64,000 nt of DNA from Tissierella sp. P1 (GCF_002266425.1 NZ_NPMN01000008.1:92761-156760); one strand, 5' to 3'. Shown: positions 17,047 through 25,762, counted from the first letter of the stretch. The notes: generated from the sequence alone by a model not told the origin. Translations and numbers: made by a program.

Positions 17047-18078
17047 ATGAAAGCTAGAGAAGGATTTATTTCTATAATATGTTTAATTGTTATGCCTGTA
17101 TTGATGATTATGATACTGTATCTTGAACATACTACTAGATTAGGGCGTTTAATATTGAGATCAACTGAAAATAATATTCAATCCTATTACTCAGCTGAAG
17201 GAAAAATTTATATGACACTCCATGAAGATAAATATTATTCTGACCAATTGTATCCAGCTTTAGTAGAATATTTTAGAGCCCTACCTTTTTCGAAGCAACC
17301 GAAAGATATAACAATAAATAGGGAAGATTTAAAGTTAGGAGATGAATTAGATAAAGTTAGAGTAATTTTAGTAGATAAAGATAATAAAAAAGAATTGCAA
17401 CTTGTTGCAAAAAGTAATTTTAATGGATTAATAACTACAGTAACATCCTATATAGAACTGATTAATGAGATTTTTGAAGCAGAGAATCCGATTCTTGATG
17501 TAAGTTCTATAGAGAACAGATATAAAGAGGATTTAATAGATTTACTATTAAAGATATCAAAAGATATTAATATAAATAACTGTAATAAGCCAGAGAATAT
17601 CTATGGCATGGAATCTTCGAACTTTAACCATATTATTTTGGATAAAAAAGATAATACTTATTTTGAGATAATCTCATTTAGAGAATCGATGACTTTGCCT
17701 TATATAGAAACATTCAATAATAAAGAGGTGTTTATTATTATAAGAGAATTTGGAGAAAATCCTGTCAATTTCTATATAGGCAACTTCAATACACCAAAGG
17801 AAACTATAAAGCTTTCTGGGCTAATATATATCGAAGGCAATATAACCATATCTAAGGATTTTGAATTTACTGGTATAATAATAGCTAGAAATGGAGAAAT
17901 AAAAATTGATGAAAATATAAGAACCAATATCAAGGGAATAATGATTACTAATAACATAATTAATAATGATTTCATTGAAAGAGACGATATTATATATAGT
18001 AGACATTCTGTCTATAAATATGGAACGTATTTACCTGGATTTATTGAGCCAAAGCTATATTTAATAAAAAGCGACTAA
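17047..18078 (+). CDS. PilX/GspK-like pilus protein with repeat-like C terminus
   Basis: A 343-residue protein with leader MKAREG, then FISIICLIVMPVLMIMILYL, a prepilin-like helix lacking the +5 Glu, as in PilX and GspK. The segment NNIQSYYSAEGKIYMTL (~48-64) parallels the YYLARSGID region of the PilX-like protein at 5165. Its C-terminal 80 residues (LSGLIYIEGNITISKDFEFTG and IKGIMITNN) resemble the C terminus of the 803-residue pilin at 7266, which suggests a shared module. It is the last pilin-type gene of the locus. Confidence 0.78.
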   Translation: MKAREGFISIICLIVMPVLMIMILYLEHTTRLGRLILRSTENNIQSYYSAEGKIYMTLHEDKYYSDQLYPALVEYFRALPFSKQPKDITINREDLKLGDELDKVRVILVDKDNKKELQLVAKSNFNGLITTVTSYIELINEIFEAENPILDVSSIENRYKEDLIDLLLKISKDININNCNKPENIYGMESSNFNHIILDKKDNTYFEIISFRESMTLPYIETFNNKEVFIIIREFGENPVNFYIGNFNTPKETIKLSGLIYIEGNITISKDFEFTGIIIARNGEIKIDENIRTNIKGIMITNNIINNDFIERDDIIYSRHSVYKYGTYLPGFIEPKLYLIKSD

Positions 18079-18094
18079 TATGAGGGGGATTATT

Positions 18095-18361
18095 ATGGAA
18101 CTATATAATTTAATGGAGAATGAGGTTTTAAATGCTATTGACAGCATACAAAAAGAAGTAGAAATTAAATGTCAATGTGAAAAATGTAGATTAGATATAG
18201 CGGCTATTGCGTTAAATAATTTAAATCCTAAATATGTTGTAACTGAGAAAGGTTATTTATATGCTAAAGTTAATAATATGAACTATCAATTTAACACCGA
18301 TGTAATAACTGCTGTAACAAAGGCTATAAAAATGGTATCTGAAAACCCTAAACATGATTAA
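18095..18361 (+). CDS. comFB: ComFB-family protein
   Basis: An 88-residue protein matching the ComFB (late competence development) family: the N-terminal LYNLMENEVLNAID, the central CQCEKCRLDIAAIALNNLNPKYVV (Cys at roughly 33, 35 and 38, a likely zinc or structural cluster) and a C-terminal helix AVTKAIKMV. ATG 18095 follows gaggggg by seven bases and is preferred to the ATG at 18080. ComFB proteins have been reported as cyclic-dinucleotide receptors linked to T4P and competence. Here it closes a locus headed by a c-di-GMP riboswitch, so a sensor role is plausible but not shown by sequence. Confidence 0.85.
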   Translation: MELYNLMENEVLNAIDSIQKEVEIKCQCEKCRLDIAAIALNNLNPKYVVTEKGYLYAKVNNMNYQFNTDVITAVTKAIKMVSENPKHD

Positions 18362-18373
18362 TAGGTGTTAGAT

Positions 18374-18895
18374 ATGAAAAATATTGTTTTAATAGGAATG
18401 AGTGGAGTAGGAAAAACAACTATTGGTAAGACATTATCTAAAGTTTTAGATAGAAGATTTGTAGATACTGATGAGCTTATTGAAAGGAAAATGGAAACAG
18501 ATATAGAGAAAATTTTTTCCTTATATGGAGAACTCTACTTTAGGAAACTAGAGAATCAAATTATTGATGAATTATATCAAGAAGAAAATCTAATAATATC
18601 TACAGGTGGAGGTATAGTATTAAATGATAATAATATAGTTAGTCTTAAAAAAAATGGAGTATTAATATTGTTGGAATCTTCAATAGAAAATATAGTAAAT
18701 AACATTAAGAAATCTAAAACTGTTAGACCGCTGTTAAATGATGAAAGAGACCTATATATAAAGACAAAAATCATGTGTGATAGTAGAAAAGAATTATATT
18801 TATCTGCTGCTGATTTTATAGTTTGTGTAGATGGCAAGTCAATCGATGAAATTATCTATGAAATTTTGAGAAAATGTGTTAAAATTAACTCTTGA
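18374..18895 (+). CDS. aroK: Shikimate kinase
   Basis: Phosphorylates shikimate with ATP in aromatic amino acid synthesis. 173 residues, with Walker A GMSGVGKTTIG near the N terminus, shikimate-binding DTDELIERK (~33-41), FRKLEN (~57) and the STGGGIV motif (~75-81), then the lid Arg in VRPLL (~117). ATG 18374 lies 7 bases after aggtg. It follows comFB by 12 bases and precedes aroQ, giving two consecutive pathway genes; aroH lies at 59665. Confidence 0.95.
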   Translation: MKNIVLIGMSGVGKTTIGKTLSKVLDRRFVDTDELIERKMETDIEKIFSLYGELYFRKLENQIIDELYQEENLIISTGGGIVLNDNNIVSLKKNGVLILLESSIENIVNNIKKSKTVRPLLNDERDLYIKTKIMCDSRKELYLSAADFIVCVDGKSIDEIIYEILRKCVKINS

Positions 18896-18920
18896 GGTAA
18901 ATAATAGAGACTGATATAAT
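18892..18920 (+). promoter_or_regulatory. SigA-type promoter before aroQ-efp
   Basis: TTGAGG (18892-18897), 17-base spacer, TATAAT (18915-18920). It overlaps the last codon of aroK and would drive aroQ, efp and the acidic protein gene. Confidence 0.65.
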
Positions 18921-18947
18921 AAAATGGAAAGTAGAGGATATATGATT

Positions 18948-19382
18948 ATGAGAATACTTATTATTCATGGTCCAAACCTAAACCTTTTAGACAAAAGAGA
19001 TCGTTCTATCTATGGTGAAGAGTCTCTAGAACAAATTAATAGACTTATTGAAAATAAAGCTATAGAGTTAGGTATGGAAGTTGAAATCTTTCAATCTAAT
19101 CATGAAGGTCAGATTGTGGACAAAATTCAGGATATTATGAAATCTGGGTATACGGGGCTAATTATTAATCCTGCAGGATTTACGCATTATAGTATAGTTA
19201 TAAGAGATGCTATAGAAATACTAGAAATACCTGTAATAGAGGTTCACTTATCTAATATTTATGGAAGAGAAGATTTTAGAAAAGAGTCTGTTATAGCTCC
19301 TGTTTGTACAGGACAAATATCAGGTTTAGGATCTATCAGCTATTTAGTAGCTATGGATGCCTTAAAATTATTGAATAAGTAG
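18948..19382 (+). CDS. aroQ: Type II 3-dehydroquinate dehydratase
   Basis: Catalyses 3-dehydroquinate to 3-dehydroshikimate. About 144 residues, the usual type II size. It starts MRILIIHGPNLNLLDKR with catalytic Arg and the Tyr in SIYGEES, then QSNHEGQIVDKI, NPAGFTHYS and EVHLSNIYGREDFR with the catalytic His. ATGs at 18924, 18942 and 18948 are in frame; 18948 gives the family-typical start, while 18942 lies closer to the ribosome site tagagg. Confidence 0.95.
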   Translation: MRILIIHGPNLNLLDKRDRSIYGEESLEQINRLIENKAIELGMEVEIFQSNHEGQIVDKIQDIMKSGYTGLIINPAGFTHYSIVIRDAIEILEIPVIEVHLSNIYGREDFRKESVIAPVCTGQISGLGSISYLVAMDALKLLNK

Positions 19383-19401
19383 AATATAGGAGGGTAAAGA
19401 T

Positions 19402-19959
19402 ATGATATCAGCAAGTGATTTTAGAAAAGGCATAACATTTGAAATGGATGGAGATGTATATCAGATAATTGATTTCCAACATGTTAAGCCTGGAAAGGGA
19501 GCAGCATTTGTTAGAACAAAAATAAAGTCCGTAATGTCTGGGGGAACTAAAGAAGTTACTTTTAACCCAACAGAAAGATTTCCAAAGGCACAGATCGAAA
19601 CTAAGGAAATGCAGTACTTATATAATGATGGTGAATTATTTTATTTCATGGATACTGAAACCTATGAGCAGTTACCTTTAGAGAAGGATGCAGTGGAAGA
19701 AGCTATGGTATATTTAAAAGAAAATGATAATGCTACTATTAGGTTTTATCATGGTAAGGCTTTTGAAGTAAATGCACCAAACTTTGTTGAATTAGAGGTT
19801 ACTGAAACTGAGCCAGGCGTAAAGGGTGATACTGCTTCAGGTGCTAATAAACCAGCTACTGTAGAGACAGGTGCTGTTATAACAGTTCCTTTATTTGTAA
19901 ATATAGGGGATAAAATAAAGATAGATACAAGAACTGGTGAGTATTTATCCAGAGTTTAG
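19402..19959 (+). CDS. efp: Elongation factor P
   Basis: Binds ribosomes stalled at polyproline stretches and promotes peptide bond formation. 185 residues with the three OB-type domains: KOW-like N domain with the tip loop [11 protein letters not shown] (Lys ~32), a central domain, and the C-terminal signature [21 protein letters not shown] (key block near residues 148-168). A strong ribosome site (taggagggt) precedes the ATG. The aroQ-efp-spoIIIA gene order resembles that of Bacillus subtilis. Confidence 0.97.
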   Translation: MISASDFRKGITFEMDGDVYQIIDFQHVKPGKGAAFVRTKIKSVMSGGTKEVTFNPTERFPKAQIETKEMQYLYNDGELFYFMDTETYEQLPLEKDAVEEAMVYLKENDNATIRFYHGKAFEVNAPNFVELEVTETEPGVKGDTASGANKPATVETGAVITVPLFVNIGDKIKIDTRTGEYLSRV

Positions 19960-20002
19960 GTAATAATGTTTTTTAGAATACAAAATATTAGGAGGGATAA
20001 GA

Positions 20003-20332
20003 ATGGAATATTTAATGCAAAAAGTATCTTATTTAAAAGGATTAGCTGACGGCTTGGGAGTTGATGAGAGCTCAAAAGAGGGTAAATTATTACTTCAAAT
20101 AGTAGATGTACTAGAAGAATTTGCTGATGTATTAGATGAAACTATTGAAAATCAAGAGGAATTAGAGGAATATGTAAACTTCATCGATGAAGATCTAGCA
20201 GATGTAGAAGATGAAATTTATGGAACAGATGATGAAGATTATGATTATGATGAAGACTTTGATTTTGATGATTTTGATGATTACTGTGATGACGAAGACT
20301 GTTGTTGTCATTTTGATGGGGAAGATGAATAA
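20003..20332 (+). CDS. Acidic CD1247-type protein
   Basis: A 109-residue protein. The first 70 residues (YLMQKVSYLKGLADGLGVDE...KLLLQIVDVLEEFADVL) match the CD1247 N-terminal domain common in clostridia, probably helical. The last 40 residues are almost all Asp/Glu/Tyr/Phe and end with CDDEDCCCHFDGEDE. Function is unknown; the acidic, cysteine-bearing tail suggests metal or basic-protein binding, which is inference. It sits between efp and a double terminator, so it closes that operon. Confidence 0.85.
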   Translation: MEYLMQKVSYLKGLADGLGVDESSKEGKLLLQIVDVLEEFADVLDETIENQEELEEYVNFIDEDLADVEDEIYGTDDEDYDYDEDFDFDDFDDYCDDEDCCCHFDGEDE

Positions 20333-20341
20333 TAAATTAAT

Positions 20342-20381
20342 AAAAAAAGTTCTAAGGTTATTTAACCTTAGAACTTTTTTT
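20342..20381. terminator. Strong bidirectional intrinsic terminator
   Basis: Poly-A, an 11-bp stem (GTTCTAAGGTT with AACCTTAGAAC), a 4-base loop and seven T. It follows the acidic-protein gene and separates it from spoIIIA. Confidence 0.92.
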
Positions 20382-20435
20382 AATTAATGATTAATAGAGA
20401 AAGCTGCTTGTACAATTGTAAGTTAATAATTTAAA

Positions 20436-20462
20436 AATAAAAGCCTTGGCTTTTATTTTTTT
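20436..20462. terminator. Second intrinsic terminator before spoIIIA
   Basis: AATAAAAGCC and GGCTTTTATT around a TT loop, followed by a T run. It lies 55 bases after the first terminator and insulates the sporulation operon from read-through. Confidence 0.85.
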
Positions 20463-20463
20463 G

Positions 20464-20491
20464 GAATATATAAATTGTAATTTCATAGAAT
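20464..20491 (+). promoter_or_regulatory. Possible SigE promoter of spoIIIA
   Basis: GAATATA (20464-20470) and CATAGAAT (20484-20491) with a 13-base spacer resemble the mother-cell SigE consensus (ATATT-type -35, CATACAAT -10) with one -10 mismatch. The site lies 23 bases before the GTG start of spoIIIAA. SigE control of spoIIIA is established in Bacillus and clostridia. Confidence 0.55.
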
Positions 20492-20513
20492 TGATATAAG
20501 GGAGGGACAGGTT

Positions 20514-21499
20514 GTGTTAAAAAATTCTAGGATATATGACTATGTGGTTAAAAATCTATGTGAGGAATTAAATACAATATTAACTCGAATTCCTTCTAAT
20601 TATAAGGAAAAAGCAGAGGAAATAAGGCTCCGAAATGGGGGGCCATTAACAATTTCATATGGAGCCAGGGATTATTTCATATCTGCAAATGGCAATATTA
20701 GCTGTGATCCATCTAGAGCAGTAATTATTAGAGAAGAGCATATTAAGAATACATTTCAGCTAATTAGTAATTATTCTGTATATGCTTATGAAGAGGAAAT
20801 TAAGAATGGATATATAACTATAAAAGGCGGTCATAGAGTAGGAATCGGTGGCAAGGTTATATATGGCTCTAATGGAGTTGAAACTATAAAGAATATTTCT
20901 TCATTAAATATAAGAATAGGGAGAGAAGTTCTGGGGGTTTCTGATAATATGATTTCCTACTTAGTTAAAAAACCCAGAATATTTTACAATACCCTAATTA
21001 TATCGCCGCCTCAATGCGGAAAAACAACATTGCTACGAGATATAGTTAGAAACTTAAGCAATGGATTTGGAGCGTTAGACTCTCAGGGATTTAAGATCAG
21101 TGTAGTTGATGAAAGATCAGAAATAGCTGGAATGTATAAGGGAATGGCCCAGAATGATATAGGAATCAGGACAGATATTTTAGACGGATGCTTAAAGTCT
21201 GATGGTATTATGATGGCGATTAGATCTTTATCACCAGATATAATAGCTGTAGATGAAATAGGTAATAAAAGGGATGTAGAGGCAATTAATGAAGCACTGA
21301 GGCAGGTATAAAGTTTATAGCTACAATTCATGGAAGTAGCTTAGAAGAGGTAATGAATAAATCTAGTATGAAGGAGTTATTTGAAGAAAATATATTTGAA
21401 AGATTTCTTATACTTGACAGATCAAAAGGAGTCGGAACAATAAAGGAAATAATAGATGGTTTTAGTTTTAAACCTATTTACAGTGGAAAGAGTGATTAA
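20514..21499 (+). CDS. spoIIIAA: SpoIIIAA, stage III sporulation ATPase (frameshifted)
   Basis: Mother-cell secretion-type ATPase of the SpoIIIA-SpoIIQ channel. The GTG start follows ggaggg. Seen: an N-terminal domain with EEIRLRNGGPLTI, then GGHRVGIGGKV, Walker A SPPQCGKTTLLRD (~residue 165) and a Walker B region DIIAVDEIG. The first frame stops after EALRQV at 21311. The missing C terminus (AGIKFIATIHGSSLEE...KPIYSGKSD, key start and end only) continues one frame back to 21499. One lost G at about 21301, in what should be a GGG run, explains it, so a sequencing indel is likely. spoIIIAB starts 2 bases after the stop. Confidence 0.92.
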
Positions 21500-21500
21500 A

Positions 21501-22025
21501 ATGATTTTATTAAAGTTAATGTCTTCACTATTGATTTTCCTAACTTCTAGTACTATAGGATATCTTTATGGAAAGACTTTTTCATCAAGATTAGAAAATC
21601 TAATATATTTTGAGCAGTGCATTAAGATGTTGGAAACAGAAATAGTATATGGAGCGACACCACTGCCAGAGGCCTTATCCAATGTATCTAAAAAAGGAAA
21701 AAGTAAGGTTTCTTATATATTTGAAGAGATAAAAAGTGATTTACTACTGAATAAGAGGGAGGGTGTATATTACAGTTTTTTATCAGTTGAGGACAAATTG
21801 TATGAAGATTTTCATTTAATAAAAGAAGATGTAGAAATATTCTTAGCTTTAGGTAGAGTTTTGGGAACGTCCGATAGAACTGATCAGCAGAAAAATTTTA
21901 TACTGATTTTAAATCAGATAGCTGCTCAAATTTTAGAGGCAAGAATTGAAAGAAATAAGAATGAGAAATTATATAGAAGTCTAGGAGTCATAACTGGAGC
22001 AGGAATAATAATTTTACTGATATAG
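21501..22025 (+). CDS. spoIIIAB: SpoIIIAB, stage III sporulation protein
   Basis: A 174-residue membrane protein resembling bacterial GspF-like subunits of the SpoIIIA channel. It has an N-terminal membrane helix (MILLKLMSSLLIFLTSSTIG), the family motif LIYFEQCIKMLETEI...PLPEAL near 32-58, and a C-terminal helix GVITGAGIIILLI. ATG 21501 is used because it directly follows the true end of spoIIIAA; a longer upstream extension would read through spoIIIAA's real C terminus. Confidence 0.93.
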   Translation: MILLKLMSSLLIFLTSSTIGYLYGKTFSSRLENLIYFEQCIKMLETEIVYGATPLPEALSNVSKKGKSKVSYIFEEIKSDLLLNKREGVYYSFLSVEDKLYEDFHLIKEDVEIFLALGRVLGTSDRTDQQKNFILILNQIAAQILEARIERNKNEKLYRSLGVITGAGIIILLI

Positions 22026-22038
22026 GGAGGAAAAGGGT

Positions 22039-22233
22039 ATGGAAATAGATCTAATTTTCAAGATTGCGGGACTTGGAGTAGTTATAGCTGTCTTAAATAT
22101 GATATTGGATAAGTCAGGAAAGGAAGAATATGCTTTTTTCACTACTTTATTGGGGGTAGTCATTGTCTTAGGTATTGTAATAAATCTAATTAGCAAGCTC
22201 TTTGATAATGTAAAAGTATTATTCAGATTGTAA
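22039..22233 (+). CDS. spoIIIAC: SpoIIIAC
   Basis: A 64-residue protein with two membrane helices, the normal SpoIIIAC form (starts EIDLIFKIAGLGVVIAVLN; contains LDKSGKEEYAFF). A component of the mother-cell/forespore channel. The ribosome site agggaggaaa precedes the ATG. Confidence 0.95.
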   Translation: MEIDLIFKIAGLGVVIAVLNMILDKSGKEEYAFFTTLLGVVIVLGIVINLISKLFDNVKVLFRL

Positions 22234-22256
22234 TACTATTATAAGGAGAATATGAG

Positions 22257-22643
22257 ATGGAAATCATTAAAATAGTAGGTATTGGAATCGTGGCTACAGT
22301 ATTTATCATTATTTTAAAAAGTACAAGACCAGAATTTGCTTTATATATAAGCATATTAACTGGTGTAGTTATTTTCACCATGATTTTAGGAGAATTATCC
22401 TATGTAATACAGACTTTGAATACTTTAGCTAGAAGAGTAAATATAGAATTTGCATATTTTTCTACAATTCTCAAGATAATTGGAATGGCTTATATAGTTG
22501 AATTTGGAGCACAGATATCACGAGATGCTGGAGAAGATAGTATTGCTATGAAAATTGAACTAGGTGGAAAAGTTATAATTATGGTTCTTGCAATTCCTAT
22601 CCTTTTAGCTCTTATGGAGTTAATTATAAAAATACTTCCGTGA
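22257..22643 (+). CDS. spoIIIAD: SpoIIIAD
   Basis: A 128-residue protein with four hydrophobic segments, homologous in its first half to SpoIIIAC (IVGIGIVATVFIIILK, RPEFALYISILTGVVIF). It contains the conserved IEFAYFSTILKIIGMAYIVEFG and DAGEDSIAMKIELGGKVIIM regions (around 66-105, keys only). A SpoIIIA channel subunit. Its stop lies 14 bases before the spoIIIAE ATG. Confidence 0.95.
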   Translation: MEIIKIVGIGIVATVFIIILKSTRPEFALYISILTGVVIFTMILGELSYVIQTLNTLARRVNIEFAYFSTILKIIGMAYIVEFGAQISRDAGEDSIAMKIELGGKVIIMVLAIPILLALMELIIKILP

Positions 22644-22654
22644 AGGTGAAACAT

Positions 22655-23815
22655 ATGAAAAAAAATTACATTGTTATTTTTATTATATATTTACTAATAT
22701 TTGGAAGTACAGTTTATGCTAATGATGGTAGTTCATTTATTATGGATGAACAAATAGATATTTTAAATATCGGTGATTTAGAAAAAATTGTAGAAGATAC
22801 AATGAGAGAAAATGAACTTTTACCAAAGTTTAATACCAAAGATTTTTTGCTAGGTTTAATAAAAGGTGATGTGAAATTTACTTTTAAAGATATCGTTAAA
22901 AATATTGGGTTATTATTTTTTAAGGAACTGAGAACATCATTAATTTTACTAGCTAAAATTCTTATTATTACACTAATTTCTTCAATATTGACTAATCTTC
23001 AATCAACTTTTGAGAATGCTTCTGTTGCAGAATTAGCAAATTACATTTCATATGTTTTAATTGCAATCTTGGTAATCAGTAGTTTTACTCAAGTAATGGA
23101 ACTTGCAAAGGAGACAACAGACAGAATGGTTGGGTTTATGCAAGCAATTCTTCCAATTTTACTTACTCTACTCACTGCAGCATCAGGACCTAATACTAAA
23201 ATGCTGTTTCATCCAATGATACTTATGACGGTAAATCTTATTGGAATTTTAATAAAAACTATAATTCTACCTTTGATTTACTTCTCATTTATTATAAGTA
23301 TTATAAGCAATATATCAAATAGAGTAGAGTTTAGTAAGCTATCTGAATTAGGTAGACAAGTAATAACCTTTATAATCTCTGGTGCTCTTACTTTATTTAT
23401 AGGTATAATTACTATTTATGGTCTAGGAACAAAAATAGATGGATTGACTATAAGAACAGCAAAATTTGCTGTAGATAAACTAATACCTATTGTAGGAGGC
23501 TTTTTATCTGATGCTGTTGAAGCTGTAGTAGGTTGTTCTGCAATATTAAAAAATGGCCTTGGATTTATTGGACTTCTGATCTTATTATTTATATGTATTT
23601 TACCTGTTATTAAGATTTTAGTATTGCTGTTTACTTATAAACTAATAACAGTAGTTATACAACCAGTAGGGTCTAGTAATTTAGTTGAATTTTTTAATCA
23701 AGTTGGAAAATCTTTGCTACTTATTCTAGTTAGTCTTATTTCTACTGGAACAATGTTTTTTATTACTATAACTATTATTGTTGAGGCAGGAAATAATTTA
23801 CTAATGTTAAGGTAG
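22655..23815 (+). CDS. spoIIIAE: SpoIIIAE
   Basis: Polytopic membrane protein of the SpoIIIA channel, 386 residues, with an N-terminal signal (KKNYIVIFIIYLLIFGSTVYA) and about seven further helices. The family blocks ILPILLTLLTAASG and MILMTVNLIGILIKTIILPL are present in the middle. ATG 22655 is selected: the site gaaggtga lies 5 bases upstream and the signal peptide starts there, while GTG 22640 would add five unlikely residues. Confidence 0.95.
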   Translation: MKKNYIVIFIIYLLIFGSTVYANDGSSFIMDEQIDILNIGDLEKIVEDTMRENELLPKFNTKDFLLGLIKGDVKFTFKDIVKNIGLLFFKELRTSLILLAKILIITLISSILTNLQSTFENASVAELANYISYVLIAILVISSFTQVMELAKETTDRMVGFMQAILPILLTLLTAASGPNTKMLFHPMILMTVNLIGILIKTIILPLIYFSFIISIISNISNRVEFSKLSELGRQVITFIISGALTLFIGIITIYGLGTKIDGLTIRTAKFAVDKLIPIVGGFLSDAVEAVVGCSAILKNGLGFIGLLILLFICILPVIKILVLLFTYKLITVVIQPVGSSNLVEFFNQVGKSLLLILVSLISTGTMFFITITIIVEAGNNLLMLR

Positions 23816-23823
23816 GTGAATAT

Positions 23824-24450
23824 ATGTATGCAATATCTTTTATAAGTACATGGTTAAAGGATATAGTAGTTTTATTTATACTTATTTCAATTGCAGAGCT
23901 TATAATGCCTAAGGGGAATATGAAAAAATATATTAATATGGTAATAGGATTGTTAATCATATTTACAATTATCAGTCCATTTGCAAAACTTTTAAAATTA
24001 AATTTTAACTTTGAACAATCAGTGTTTAACTACTCTAAGCCAAATATTTTTGACAATGAGCAAAACAATGAACTTTACACCCAGCAGGAGAAGCAAATAG
24101 AAAAAATATACAAAGAAAAAATATCAAAGGAGATAACAGGATTGATTGAAGAAAAAACTGATTACAGAGTAGTAGATATCGTAGTTGGAATAATAGATAA
24201 GGAAGAAAATTATGGGGAAATAGACTATTTAAATATTCTTGTAGGGGAAAAGGAAGAGATTACAGATAAAAGTAAAATTCATGTTGGAAAAGTAAAAACG
24301 ATTGAAATACAAAACAATATAAAGGATATAAAATCATTAGATGAAGATTATAAAGATTTAACAGACTTGAAAGATTTAATATCTAACAACTATTTAGTGG
24401 ATAAGGATAGGATAAATATAGAAATAGATAAAAAGGGGAAAGGTGAATAA
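23824..24450 (+). CDS. spoIIIAF: SpoIIIAF
   Basis: A 208-residue bitopic protein with two N-terminal membrane helices (ISTWLKDIVVLFILISIAEL; MVIGLLIIFTIISPF). A soluble ring-building domain follows, with the family pattern YKEKISKEITGLIEE. A component of the SpoIIIA channel, located between AE and AG as in all known operons. Confidence 0.94.
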   Translation: MYAISFISTWLKDIVVLFILISIAELIMPKGNMKKYINMVIGLLIIFTIISPFAKLLKLNFNFEQSVFNYSKPNIFDNEQNNELYTQQEKQIEKIYKEKISKEITGLIEEKTDYRVVDIVVGIIDKEENYGEIDYLNILVGEKEEITDKSKIHVGKVKTIEIQNNIKDIKSLDEDYKDLTDLKDLISNNYLVDKDRINIEIDKKGKGE

Positions 24451-24451
24451 A

Positions 24452-25036
24452 ATGAACGAAATATTAGATAAAATAAAAAAATATCTAGAAAAAATGAATA
24501 ATAAAAAGTTTATTAATAATTTATTCATAATACTGCTTATATCCATCATATTTTTAATTGTAGCTAATGTTTTTCTAGGATCTAAAACTGAAGAAATTGA
24601 TAACAGTAATGATCAATATCTGAAGGAGACTGATTATAACTTAGAATCAGATTATAGTGGCTATCTAGAAAGAAAATTAGTTACTATTCTTAGCAAGCTA
24701 AATGGTGTAGGGAAAGTAAGTGTCATGGTAACTTTAGAAAATAGCATAGAGAAAATAACTGCTGCTAACACCACAAAGACTACAGAAAATACTGTAGAAA
24801 ATGATTCAGAGGGAGGGACTAGGGAGGTACATAGGGAAGATATAACTACTCAAGTAGTAACTAGGGGGAATGATGGTTCACTGTTAGTAGTTAAAGAAAT
24901 TAAACCCACTGTACAGGGCGTTATTGTAGTTGCAGAGGGTGCAAATGACCCTGAAATAAAAGAAATGCTTTATGATGCTGTGAAAACTGTATTAGGAATA
25001 AAGGGGAATAAGGTTCAAGTATATTCAAGTAAATAA
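24452..25036 (+). CDS. spoIIIAG: SpoIIIAG
   Basis: A 194-residue protein with one membrane helix (~20-42) and a ring-building-motif domain. The YLERKLVTILSKLNGVGKVSVMVTLEN block (~65-91, keys YLERKL and LNGVGKV) and the C-terminal VQGVIVVAEGANDPEIKEML are diagnostic. In Bacillus this protein forms a large ring in the intermembrane space. ATG 24452 is preferred over GTG 24443 because of spacing to aaggtg. Confidence 0.95.
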   Translation: MNEILDKIKKYLEKMNNKKFINNLFIILLISIIFLIVANVFLGSKTEEIDNSNDQYLKETDYNLESDYSGYLERKLVTILSKLNGVGKVSVMVTLENSIEKITAANTTKTTENTVENDSEGGTREVHREDITTQVVTRGNDGSLLVVKEIKPTVQGVIVVAEGANDPEIKEMLYDAVKTVLGIKGNKVQVYSSK

Positions 25037-25050
25037 GGGGGAGAATAATT

Positions 25051-25689
25051 ATGTTTAAAATTAAAAGACCTGCAATTATTGGGTTATTAGTTGTATTGTT
25101 AGTATTTACAGGATATTTAAATCATCAATTAACACAACAAGCTCAACGTAAATCTTCAAAAGATTATCAAAATCATGAATTAATGGAATTAGCTAAGAAT
25201 GAAAAATACCAAGAAGATATAGAAACAGGTATGACTGAGTTAAATATTGACCCTGCTGAAGAAGTAGATATAATAGATTCAACAAAGACTGAGGGAAATG
25301 ATGCACTTGAAGCAATGTATACAGAAGCTAGTAAAAACATTAAAAATTATTTTGTTGAGTATAGACTATCTAGGGATAAGCTGAGGGCTTCTTTAGTTGA
25401 TAGATTAGATATAATCGTTAATAATAAAAACACATCTGAAGATGTAAGAAAAGAGGCTCAAATGGAAATAATGAAACTTGGAAACAACTCAGAAAAAGAA
25501 CTTCAAATTGAAGGGCTGATAAAGGGTAAAGGTTTTGATGATGCAATTGTGTTTTTAACGGATAAGGATATAAAAATAGTTGTATCAAGTGCAGAACTAA
25601 CAGAGCAAGATATGATAAAAATCCTGGATATAGTAAAATCAGAGACGGATTATGATAATAATAATATTAAAATAATGAAAAAGCAATAG
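25051..25689 (+). CDS. spoIIIAH: SpoIIIAH
   Basis: A 212-residue bitopic protein that pairs with SpoIIQ across the intermembrane space. It has a membrane helix at residues 9-26, a charged linker, and a YscJ/FliF-like ring domain with the motif FVEYRLSRDKLRASLVDRL (~93-111). It is the last gene of the operon; a SigA promoter for asp23 begins 7 bases after its stop. Confidence 0.95.
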   Translation: MFKIKRPAIIGLLVVLLVFTGYLNHQLTQQAQRKSSKDYQNHELMELAKNEKYQEDIETGMTELNIDPAEEVDIIDSTKTEGNDALEAMYTEASKNIKNYFVEYRLSRDKLRASLVDRLDIIVNNKNTSEDVRKEAQMEIMKLGNNSEKELQIEGLIKGKGFDDAIVFLTDKDIKIVVSSAELTEQDMIKILDIVKSETDYDNNNIKIMKKQ

Positions 25690-25695
25690 AAATGT

Positions 25696-25724
25696 TTGTA
25701 AATGATATTATCCTCTGATATAAT
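25696..25724 (+). promoter_or_regulatory. SigA promoter before asp23
   Basis: TTGTAA (25696-25701), 17-base spacer, TATAAT (25719-25724). It lies just after spoIIIAH and 38 bases before the TTG start of asp23, separating sporulation and vegetative transcription units. Confidence 0.75.
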
Positions 25725-25762
25725 AGCCTTAAGAACTTATAGTTGTATGGAGGTGTTTAATT

